A DNA stretch of 19,775 nucleotides, from the NCBI GenBank assembly GCA_030612585.1, contig JAUWNP010000071.1:1-19775 (forward strand), in the 5' to 3' direction. Shown piece after piece: positions 1-5,695 of the stretch. The stretch's first letter is position 1. Each line of letters opens with the position of its first letter. Made by a program: the position numbers and the translations under genes. Below the pieces are notes generated by a model. That model made no database searches. It saw nothing but the letters and a program-made list of their open reading frames with translations, and had not been told where the DNA came from. Source of the stretch: Anaerolineae bacterium (GTDB taxonomy: Bacteria > Chloroflexota > Anaerolineae > B4-G1).

Positions 1-27
1 AACGGTAAGAGGCGCTCGACGCGTCAT
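1..27 (-). CDS. Start of a leftward gene, cut by the window edge
   Basis: Reading leftward, an ATG at 27 follows a good Shine-Dalgarno (AAGGAG, minus strand, 34-39) with 6 nt of spacing. Nine codons remain before the edge (MTRRAPLTV). This is too short to identify by sequence. The repeats at 91-135 just upstream resemble an insertion-sequence end. The N-terminus also recalls integrase-type transposases that I have seen begin in this way, so a transposase is my guess. That identity is inference only. The start codon and ribosome site are what the sequence shows. Confidence 0.45.
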
Positions 28-90
28 CGTTCTCTCCTTATGTCAAAGGTTTCAGGAGAGAACTATACCACGCTTTCTAGTGCAGGCAGG

Positions 91-135
91 GGGTACACTT
101 ATTCTGGACTGTTAAGGGTACATCATTAATGGACT
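91..135. repeat. Two imperfect direct repeats, possible IS terminus
   Basis: GGGTACACTTATTCTGGACT (91-110) is followed after a 25-bp period by GGGTACATCATTAATGGACT (116-135). The two share GGGTACA at one end and TGGACT at the other, 14 of 20 positions in all. Repeated terminal blocks of this kind occur at the ends of some insertion sequences, for example the IS21 family. Their position upstream of the leftward start at 27 fits the left part of an element lying mostly outside the window. Confidence 0.4.
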
Positions 136-160
136 CTACAGGTCATTGTTCATTGTCTAA

Positions 161-188
161 TTGCCTCATTGCTGGCTCGTGGTATAAT
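161..188 (+). promoter_or_regulatory. Sigma-70-type promoter of the LCP gene
   Basis: TTGCCT (161-166), a 16-nt spacer and a perfect TATAAT (183-188). The predicted transcript start near 195 lies downstream of the possible TTG start at 169 and upstream of the ATG at 235. It therefore argues for the ATG as the true start of the next gene. Confidence 0.6.
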
Positions 189-234
189 ACGCCCACTGTG
201 CCCGGATAGACTGGAGGGGAGACACGCGAGCGGT

Positions 235-1782
235 ATGCAACGTTCCCTGAACAACGCTTTGGAAGGGCTGACCCTGATCGTCATCCTGGGGTTGGTGATC
301 GTGGTCAGTCACTGGGCCATCACCACTGCCCCGGAAGTCGCCCAGGCGCTCGCCACAGTGCCTCCCACCACTGCCCATATTTCCGCGCCCACCAATCACC
401 ACACTGCCACACCCAGCAACCCCCACACCCCCATACCCACCCCTACTCCCACATCCACCATCACCCCCACCCCTGCGCCCACCCTCACTCCCACGCCCAG
501 CCCCACGCCTCATGCGCCCGCCGCATTGCCTCTCCCGCCCGTTATCCTGCCGGCCAACGATGCCACCCCTCAGCCGTTGCCCATCCCATCACCAATGCCG
601 CTGCTAGAGCAGCCCGGCAACGTGATCAACATCCTCCTGTTGGGCTCCGATCAACCATCTACCGAGAGCGTGGGATGTACCGATGTCATCGTCGTCGCCA
701 GCGTCAATCCCGACATCCCCTCGGTCGCGCTACTCTCCATCCCCCGCGACTTCTATGCGTGGATTCCCAGTTACGGCTTCGACAAGATCAACACGGCCTA
801 CAATCGCGGGGAACGTAACGGCTACCCCGGGGGCGGCCCCGGCCTGCTCAGAGCCACCATTGAGTACAATCTCGGCGTTCGCACGCACTACTACGCGCGG
901 GTTGGCTTCGATGCCTTCATCAAGATCGTGGACGCGCTGGGCGGCGTAGACGTGGCCGTGGAATGTCCCCTATCCGATACTTTCCCTGACGCCGACTCGC
1001 CCAACGGCCAGACCGATGTGGACTGGCTGCCGGGCATCCACCACCTCGACGGCAAGCACGCGCTCTGGTATTCCCGCTCCCGCTGGAGCACCAACGACTT
1101 TGACCGTAACCGCCGCCAGCAGCAGGTCATGCGAGGCCTGTATCATCAAGCCATGACGTTGGACATCATCCCCAGGATTCCCGAACTGTGGGGCGTGTTC
1201 AAGGAAACCGTCTCCACTGACCTGGGATTAGACGAACTGCTCTATCTGGGAACCATCGGCTCGCGCCTGGATATGACGAATGTGAAGAACCGTTTCGTGG
1301 GACGGGGCGTCGTACAGTCGTGGACTGCGCCAAACGGGGCCTACGTGCTGGTTCCCAATTACGAGGCCCTGCCCATGCTGGTCAGCGAGGCATTGGCCCC
1401 ACCGGCCAGCGCCCGCGCACAGCAGCGTGCCTTCCGGGTCGAGGTGTGGAACGCGACCCCCTACGAGGGATTAGGCCACGTGGCGGCCGAAAGGCTGCGC
1501 TGGGAGGGCTTTGATGTCGTGAGCGTCGGGCCGGCTGACGGGACTTATCCGCGCACGCAGATCGTGGACTTCACCACCGCAGCCAAAGGCTCGGCCATCT
1601 CCCGGCTGATGCGCCTCTACAAGCGCGAGACCAACGACGTCATCTCGCAGCCGACGGAGGGCAGCGCGGTGGACTACCGGGTGATACTCGGCTCCGATTA
1701 CGACCCCTGCGTCGCGACTAAGGCTTATTGGTACCCCAGTTCGCTCCCCACGCCCACCCCCCTCCCCCCGGCAAACCCCTGA
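235..1782 (+). CDS. LCP (LytR-CpsA-Psr) family cell-wall protein with LytR_C domain
   Basis: Membrane-anchored enzyme of the family that transfers lipid-linked glycopolymers onto peptidoglycan outside the cell; the polymer here is unknown. The 515-aa product has one N-terminal membrane segment (about residues 10-28), then a stalk of Pro-Thr repeats (about 45-95). The LCP domain runs from about 130 to 365: NILLLGSD (D139), SIPRD (R171, D172), KINTAYNRG, and a long helical part with FDRNRRQQQ. A LytR_C domain follows from about 400 (FRVEVWNAT). The C-terminus ends in another short Pro-Thr tail. I chose ATG 235 over the in-frame TTG at 169 because the TATAAT box at 183-188 would lie inside the longer reading frame. 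GGAGGGGAG lies upstream of the ATG but at rather long spacing. It seems to be a single-gene unit; the next promoter is at 1867. Confidence 0.9.
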   Translation: MQRSLNNALEGLTLIVILGLVIVVSHWAITTAPEVAQALATVPPTTAHISAPTNHHTATPSNPHTPIPTPTPTSTITPTPAPTLTPTPSPTPHAPAALPLPPVILPANDATPQPLPIPSPMPLLEQPGNVINILLLGSDQPSTESVGCTDVIVVASVNPDIPSVALLSIPRDFYAWIPSYGFDKINTAYNRGERNGYPGGGPGLLRATIEYNLGVRTHYYARVGFDAFIKIVDALGGVDVAVECPLSDTFPDADSPNGQTDVDWLPGIHHLDGKHALWYSRSRWSTNDFDRNRRQQQVMRGLYHQAMTLDIIPRIPELWGVFKETVSTDLGLDELLYLGTIGSRLDMTNVKNRFVGRGVVQSWTAPNGAYVLVPNYEALPMLVSEALAPPASARAQQRAFRVEVWNATPYEGLGHVAAERLRWEGFDVVSVGPADGTYPRTQIVDFTTAAKGSAISRLMRLYKRETNDVISQPTEGSAVDYRVILGSDYDPCVATKAYWYPSSLPTPTPLPPANP

Positions 1783-1850
1783 GGCCCCATAACGCAATTG
1801 CTTGGCCCCAGATCGAAAAGATACCAACATGGGGCGCTAGGGAAGCCAAA

Positions 1851-1867
1851 ATGGGACATTGTCCCAT
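1851..1867. promoter_or_regulatory. Perfect 17-bp palindrome, likely operator
   Basis: ATGGGACA, one central T, then TGTCCCAT: eight perfectly paired positions on each side. Its last base is the first base of the -35 box of the promoter at 1867-1895. That position suits a DNA-binding regulator of the sensor-kinase cluster. The regulator is unknown and is not encoded in the window. Confidence 0.5.
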
Positions 1868-1895
1868 AGACATAGCCCTCAAGAACGGGTATACT
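1867..1895 (+). promoter_or_regulatory. Promoter of the histidine-kinase cluster
   Basis: TAGACA (1867-1872), exactly 17 nt of spacer, then TATACT (1890-1895). Each hexamer differs from the sigma-70 consensus at one position. The start would be near 1902, leaving a leader of about 117 nt before the ATG at 2020. No comparable promoter is evident within the cluster, whose gene gaps are 4 to 162 nt, so this may drive the whole run to 13250. Confidence 0.6.
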
Positions 1896-1911
1896 ATATA
1901 CAGTCGGGGCA

Positions 1912-1993
1912 ATGTCTACAGCAGAGGCGACTCCCGTGCCGCCGCGTTGCTAGGTGTGGGAGCCGGACCTATCCGGTTCCTTGGCCCCCAAGG
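1912..1993 (+). promoter_or_regulatory. Structured 5' leader with short upstream ORF and two overlapping hairpins
   Basis: A 13-codon reading frame begins at ATG 1912 and ends with TAG at 1951-1953 (MSTAEATPVPPRC). Directly after it, GGAGCCGGA/TCCGGTTCC forms a 9-bp stem with one G-U pair and a 4-nt loop (1959-1980). CCTTGG/CCAAGG forms a second stem (1979-1993) that shares two bases with the first, so the two compete at their junction. This layout resembles a translational attenuator. No known riboswitch was recognised, and there is no clear U-tract. The real ribosome site of the kinase, GGGAGG, follows just before ATG 2020. Confidence 0.3.
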
Positions 1994-2019
1994 GTCTTGT
2001 TGCTCTGGGAGGATAACTC

Positions 2020-2256
2020 ATGAAAGATGTCAGTATGGCTGATCGTGATTCTATGCATGCGGGTTCGATCAGGAACATAACCTTATACAAAGTGACAGTT
2101 TCGATCATATTCGGGTTACTGGGGTTTGCTGTCAACTTTCGTACTATCAATTTCGCTTTCCCAGTATCTTCTCAATATCTTGGGGGAACGCGACCATCTT
2201 GGTCGCTAGATACCAGCAAGATGCTGGCGTTCCTCTACCTCACCCCCATTTATTGA
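2020..2256 (+). pseudogene. N-terminal fragment of the first kinase, frame broken by inserted element
   Basis: Starts at an ATG with a strong upstream GGGAGG (spacing about 7). The first 48 codons encode a soluble tip and one hydrophobic segment (ITLYKVTVSIIFGLLGFAVNF), then TINFAFP. From codon 49 the reading frame enters the inserted element at 2164-2264 and ends at a TGA inside it (2254-2256). Removing bases 2164-2272 joins CCA (2161-2163) to CCC (2273) in frame. The result reads TINFAFP-PYTATVLIGLL and continues into the kinase at 2300. The fragment is therefore the original start of that kinase, not an independent gene. A short peptide may still be made. Confidence 0.75.
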
Positions 2257-2264
2257 AAAGATAC
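2164..2264. mobile_element. 101-bp MITE/REP-like palindromic element with 8-bp target duplication
   Basis: The left end reads GTATCTTCTCAATA and the right end, reverse-complemented, GTATCTTTTCAATA: 13 of 14 identical. A GGGGG block follows on both sides. CTTTCCCA flanks it exactly (2156-2163 and 2265-2272). Inside is a clover-like structure. GGAACGC (2185-2191) pairs with GCGTTCC (2227-2233). It encloses hairpin GCGACCA-tct-TGGTCGC (2190-2206) and hairpin CCAGCA-aga-TGCTGG (2213-2227). There is no coding capacity, so it must have been moved by a transposase encoded elsewhere. The insertion plus duplication is 109 bp and breaks the kinase reading frame. Confidence 0.85.
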
Positions 2265-2299
2265 CTTTCCCACCCTATACAGCAACTGTCCTAATAGGA

Positions 2300-4636
2300 T
2301 TGTTGTTTCCCATGCTCATAACCCTTACCTGGGGTTGGAAGTATGGCTTACTATCGGCTTTGGCCGGTGGCTGTCAATCTACGTGGTGGCTATGGGGACC
2401 TAGCAATGGTTATGCTACATTTTTTGTTGTACCCCCATTTACACTATGGATCGTATGGCACGGGTTATTTGCTAACTGGCGTAGAAAACAAAAACATCAT
2501 AAATGGTGGCTGAGTACGTATGCCGTGGAGATTCCATTTCGGATACTTAGTACGATAAATCTATATACGTTGAGTAGATGGGCTATAACACTTAACCCAC
2601 CTCCCTGGAACTGGGCCTCCGGTGCACCCAATACAATCCCGCTGCATTTTTCCAACTTTGTAGTCATAAAACAGTGTGTAGTCGGATATATAATCTTATT
2701 ATTGGCTGGTGTGTTACTGAACTTTAGATTTGTGGGGAGATTTTTCCGCTTGAAGGAGGACTATGATCAGGTGAACACAGACTATATCATAAGTGCTTCA
2801 CTCCTGCTAGGGTTTCTCTTTTGGATTGTTGATAGCGTTCTCGGTTCCTTGGTATTTCATACTGAGAGTTCCTTTCTTGATTTACTTGCGTTGGATGTCC
2901 CTCCTTATGAGGCCTATGTGAGAACTTTTTTTATTCTCGCTTGTTTAGCAGGAGGCCTGGTAGCGTCAAAGTTATTACGTAGACAACGTGAGAGTGACAA
3001 AGCACTGCGGGCGAGCGAAAAAAGACTTTCGCAAATAGTTGAGGGCAGTTCAACGCCGATCTTCGTGATTGATGAAAAGCACACCGTCACACACTGGAAC
3101 AAAGCCTGTGAGAATCTAACTGGTGTTTCTGCAAGTGAAATGGTCGGCACCAAAAAACAGTGGGCGGCTTTCTATGCTGCAGAAAGACCGGTCATGGCTG
3201 ATCTCATAGTGGATGAACTGGCAGAGGAAGATATAGCCAGATACTACAATGGCAAGTGTCAGAGATCCACTCTCACCGAGGGGGCATACGAGGCTGAGGA
3301 TTTCTTTCCCGATTTTGGTGAGAGCGGCAAATGGCTCTTTTTCACTGCAGCACCATTGAGAGACCACCAGGGGAAGCCTATTGGGGCGATAGAGACTTTG
3401 CAGGACACCACTGAGCGCAAGCGGGCGGAAGAAGCACTGCGGGCGAGCGAGGAACAATTACGCCTGGTAGTCCAGAGTATGCCGGTCATGCTGGACGCCT
3501 TGGATACAGACAATAACATCATTGTCTGGAACCGGGAATGCGAACAGGTGACTGGCTACAGTGCCGAGGAGATTGTCGGCCATCCCAAGACCATGGAACT
3601 GTTATACCCGGATACTGACTATCTCCAGCGCACGCTGGCTGAATGGAATGAACGCGGTAGCACATTCCGCGATTGGGAATTGGAACTCACTTGCAGGGAT
3701 GGAACCGTCAAGACAGTAGCCTGGTCCAACATATCTAAGCAATTCCCGATTCCCGACTGGCATGCATGGGCTGTCGGAGTGGACGTCACCGAGCGGGTGC
3801 AAGCGCAGCAGGCATTGCAGGAATACTCGGAACGGCTGGAAGAGATGGTAGAGCAGCGCACCCAGGAACTCCGCGATGCCCAGGAACAACTGATCCGCAA
3901 GGAGAAACTGGCCGTTCTGGGACAGTTGGCCGGCGGCGTGGGCCACGAACTGCGCAACCCCCTGGGCGTGATCTCCAATGCCATCTACTTCCTCCAGATG
4001 ACCCTCGCCGAGACCGACGAGACCACCAGGGAGTACCTGGATCTCATCTCCTCAGAGGTCCACGATGCAGACACGATCGTCGCGGACCTCCTGGACTTCT
4101 CGCGCACCCGGCTGGCTGACAGGGAGGAGATAGCGGCCTCCGATCTGATCTCGCAGGTGTTGAAGAAACGACCTCCGCCTGAGAATGTGGAAGTGACCAC
4201 CGAGATATCCCCCGACCTGCCCCCGGTATTCGTAGACCACCGGCAGATAGGGCAGGTGTTGGGCAACCTGGTCACCAACGCTTACCAGGCCATGGCCGAC
4301 GGCGGTCGCCTGATGATAAGCGTGTCAGAAGACCAGGGGCTGGGGAGACACGGGGACACGGTGACAGGGAGACCAGGGGACGATCTCCCTGTCACCCCCT
4401 GTCCGTGTCTCCGTGTCTCAATAAGCGACACCGGCTGCGGCATCCCCCCGGAGAGCCTGGAGAAGATCTTCGAGCCGCTGTTCACCACCAAGGCCAAGGG
4501 CATCGGGCTGGGCCTGGCGGTGTCGAAGAACCTGGTGGAGGGCAACGGGGGCAGCATCGAGGTGGAGAGTGAGACAGGGAAGAGCAGCACGTTTACGGTC
4601 GGGCTGCCGCTGGCCAGGCTGGGCACTGGGGACTAG
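2300..4636 (+). CDS. Membrane PAS-PAS sensor histidine kinase, N-terminus lost to the inserted element
   Basis: Sensor kinase predicted to autophosphorylate and pass phosphate to a receiver protein. Numbering is from TTG 2300; ATG 2312 is also possible, with AGGA 12 nt upstream. About six membrane segments lie in residues 1-223. Two PAS domains follow (about 242-375 and 385-505), then a coiled coil (510-545). The HisKA domain has HELRNPLG (H549). The HATPase has the N-box NAYQAM (N660), DTGCGIP (D710), and GIGLGLA. The first membrane segment is encoded upstream at 2020-2163 and is separated by the inserted element. The protein therefore needs re-initiation about 45-57 nt after the upstream TGA and may be inactive. 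A 25-residue palindrome-encoded insert sits at about 682-706. The sensor part is visibly A/T-richer than the catalytic part. The response regulator follows after 162 nt. Confidence 0.8.
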   Translation: MLFPMLITLTWGWKYGLLSALAGGCQSTWWLWGPSNGYATFFVVPPFTLWIVWHGLFANWRRKQKHHKWWLSTYAVEIPFRILSTINLYTLSRWAITLNPPPWNWASGAPNTIPLHFSNFVVIKQCVVGYIILLLAGVLLNFRFVGRFFRLKEDYDQVNTDYIISASLLLGFLFWIVDSVLGSLVFHTESSFLDLLALDVPPYEAYVRTFFILACLAGGLVASKLLRRQRESDKALRASEKRLSQIVEGSSTPIFVIDEKHTVTHWNKACENLTGVSASEMVGTKKQWAAFYAAERPVMADLIVDELAEEDIARYYNGKCQRSTLTEGAYEAEDFFPDFGESGKWLFFTAAPLRDHQGKPIGAIETLQDTTERKRAEEALRASEEQLRLVVQSMPVMLDALDTDNNIIVWNRECEQVTGYSAEEIVGHPKTMELLYPDTDYLQRTLAEWNERGSTFRDWELELTCRDGTVKTVAWSNISKQFPIPDWHAWAVGVDVTERVQAQQALQEYSERLEEMVEQRTQELRDAQEQLIRKEKLAVLGQLAGGVGHELRNPLGVISNAIYFLQMTLAETDETTREYLDLISSEVHDADTIVADLLDFSRTRLADREEIAASDLISQVLKKRPPPENVEVTTEISPDLPPVFVDHRQIGQVLGNLVTNAYQAMADGGRLMISVSEDQGLGRHGDTVTGRPGDDLPVTPCPCLRVSISDTGCGIPPESLEKIFEPLFTTKAKGIGLGLAVSKNLVEGNGGSIEVESETGKSSTFTVGLPLARLGTGD
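4345..4419 (+). repeat. 75-nt in-frame palindromic insert in kinase 1 ATPase domain
   Basis: The outer arms 4345-4359 and 4405-4419 pair at 14 of 15 positions (GAGACACGGGGACAC with GTGTCTCCGTGTCTC). The inner arms 4361-4372 and 4384-4395 pair perfectly over 12 bp (GTGACAGGGAGA with TCTCCCTGTCAC), leaving an 11-nt loop. The segment adds 25 codons between the strand MISVSED and the strand LRVSISDTG. That turn is normally short. Equivalent inserts lie at 9875-9949 and 12911-12985. Confidence 0.8.
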
Positions 4637-4642
4637 GAACTA

Positions 4643-4698
4643 GGGACAAGGGGACAGGGGGACAGGGAGCAGGGGGGCAGAGAGCAGGGGGGCAGGGG
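4643..4698 (+). repeat. G-run array (G-quadruplex potential) after kinase 1
   Basis: Seven runs of 3-6 G start at 4643, 4650, 4657, 4665, 4672, 4687 and 4695. Most are separated by 2-4 nt loops such as ACA or AGCA. Several overlapping four-run quadruplex motifs are possible on the mRNA-like strand. The kinase stop codon TAG lies just upstream in the same low-complexity tract. The gap 4637-4798 otherwise holds only the heptamer array at 4745-4786. Confidence 0.6.
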
Positions 4699-4744
4699 AG
4701 ATGGAGAATAGTGAAAGGTGATGGATAAGCAGTCAGTTACATTT

Positions 4745-4786
4745 CACGTTTGACGCTTGACGTTTGACGTTTCACGCATCACGCAA
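4745..4786 (+). repeat. Six-copy 7-bp tandem array before the response regulator
   Basis: Units in order: CACGTTT, GACGCTT, GACGTTT, GACGTTT, CACGCAT, CACGCAA. The period is exactly 7. The last unit runs into the Shine-Dalgarno AAAGGAG (4785-4791) of the next gene, so the array forms part of its untranslated region. Confidence 0.75.
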
Positions 4787-4798
4787 AGGAGCAAGCGC

Positions 4799-5623
4799 AT
4801 GATGGAAGATAAACTTCGCATCCTGGTCGTGGATGACGACCACATGATGGCCAGGACCATCGTGGACATCCTCAAGGTCAAGGGGCACGAAGCCAAGGCT
4901 GTTCACTCCGGTTCTGAAGCCCTGGAAAAGGTGATGCAGGGTTCCTTCGGCTCCGCTCACCGCCACGAGCCCCGCCACGAGTACTCGCGGTGGTACTCGC
5001 GGTGGCAGGACAGGCCCTTCGACTGTGTCCTGACCGACATCAAGATGCCGGGGGTCAACGGAGTGGACCTCTACAGAGCCATCAAGACCAGGCAGCCTGA
5101 CCTGCCGGTCGTGTTGATGACCGCCTACTCCGCCGACAGGCTGGTCGAGGAGGGGTTGGAAGAAGGCGCTATCGCCGCCATGACCAAACCGTTGGACATC
5201 AACCGCTTGCTCTGCTTCTTCTCCTCGCTGCGCAAGGAGCGCTCCATCGCCATCGTGGACGACGACCCGCAGTTCTGCAAGACGCTGGGGGACATATTGC
5301 GAGTGCGAGGCTTCGCGGTGACCCAGATCAGCGACCCACACGGCGTGGTGGAGAGGCTCGGAGCGGATGGGCAGGTGGTGCTCCTGGACATGAGGTTGAA
5401 CAACATCAGCGGTCTGGGAATTCTCAGGGAGATCAAGGAGCGACATCCTCACCTGCCGGTGGTGCTGGTGACCGGCTACCGGGAGGAGATGGCATCAGCG
5501 ATAGAGGCTGCGCTGAAGATCGGTGCCTACACCTGCCTCTACAAACCACTCCAGGTGGAGGGGCTGCTCCAGGTGTTGAGCGAGGTTTACCATCGGGAAT
5601 TGGGCAGGGTTCTGTGTGTGTAG
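4799..5623 (+). CDS. Response regulator with two receiver domains and no output domain
   Basis: Phosphoacceptor protein, 274 aa. Receiver 1 (about 5-145) has the acidic pair D12/D13, phosphoacceptor D80 (VLTDIKMPG), T108 and K130. Receiver 2 (about 148-270) has D154/D155, D197 (LLDMRL) and K249. No DNA-binding or enzyme domain is present. It may act as a shared phosphate sink, a relay, or by protein contact. In receiver 1 the distance from acidic pair to phosphoacceptor is 68 residues, against 43 in receiver 2. The extra 25 residues (about 48-72, rich in His, Arg, Trp and Tyr) are encoded by the palindrome at 4960-5005. I chose ATG 4799 because AAAGGAG lies 7 nt upstream; the frame extends to a TTG at 4757 inside the heptamer array. 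The stop TAG lies in the heptamer array that follows. Confidence 0.88.
   Translation: MMEDKLRILVVDDDHMMARTIVDILKVKGHEAKAVHSGSEALEKVMQGSFGSAHRHEPRHEYSRWYSRWQDRPFDCVLTDIKMPGVNGVDLYRAIKTRQPDLPVVLMTAYSADRLVEEGLEEGAIAAMTKPLDINRLLCFFSSLRKERSIAIVDDDPQFCKTLGDILRVRGFAVTQISDPHGVVERLGADGQVVLLDMRLNNISGLGILREIKERHPHLPVVLVTGYREEMASAIEAALKIGAYTCLYKPLQVEGLLQVLSEVYHRELGRVLCV
4960..5005 (+). repeat. In-frame palindrome of four 12-bp units inside receiver 1
   Basis: CCGCCACGAG occurs at 4960-4969 and again at 4972-4981. TACTCGCGGTGG occurs at 4982-4993 and again at 4994-5005. The left pair is nearly the reverse complement of the right pair, centred on GAGTACTC at 4979-4986. The array thus has two 12-bp units in one direction and two in the other. 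It encodes most of the 25 extra residues between helix 2 and strand 3 of the receiver fold. Confidence 0.75.
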
Positions 5624-5668
5624 GGAGTAAGGAGTAGGGAGTAGGGAGTAGCCTTACTCCTTACTCCA
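5620..5668 (+). repeat. Seven 7-bp units forming a 13-bp perfect hairpin
   Basis: Units: GTAGGGA, GTAAGGA, GTAGGGA, GTAGGGA, GTAGCCT, TACTCCT, TACTCCA. GGAGTAAGGAGTA (5624-5636) pairs perfectly with TACTCCTTACTCC (5655-5667) across an 18-nt loop. The stop codon of the preceding regulator (5621-5623) lies in the first unit. There is no U-tract, so it is not a typical terminator. It could protect or pause the transcript between the regulator and the hybrid kinase. Confidence 0.7.
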
Positions 5669-5695
5669 TATTCTCAGAAGCAAGCGAGGCGAGCC

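Noticed and set aside
62..90. TATAGT on the minus strand as promoter of the left-edge gene
   Set aside because: The -10-like match is good, but no acceptable -35 box lies at 16-18 nt, so it is not listed as a feature.
169..234. Extended N-terminus of the LCP gene from TTG 169
   Set aside because: The -10 box TATAAT at 183-188 lies inside it, so the transcript would start downstream; ATG 235 directly precedes the membrane segment.
397..520. Tandem repeat element in the LCP gene
   Set aside because: The C-rich tract is explained by Pro-Thr codons of the stalk, common in wall-anchored proteins; no palindrome or fixed unit is seen.
1906..2019. Known riboswitch (c-di-GMP, cobalamin or similar) before kinase 1
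   Set aside because: Conserved core motifs of these classes could not be found by eye.
5624..5667. Rho-independent terminator after the response regulator
   Set aside because: The stem is perfect, but the loop is 18 nt and no U-tract follows; the next gene begins 28 nt later on the same strand.
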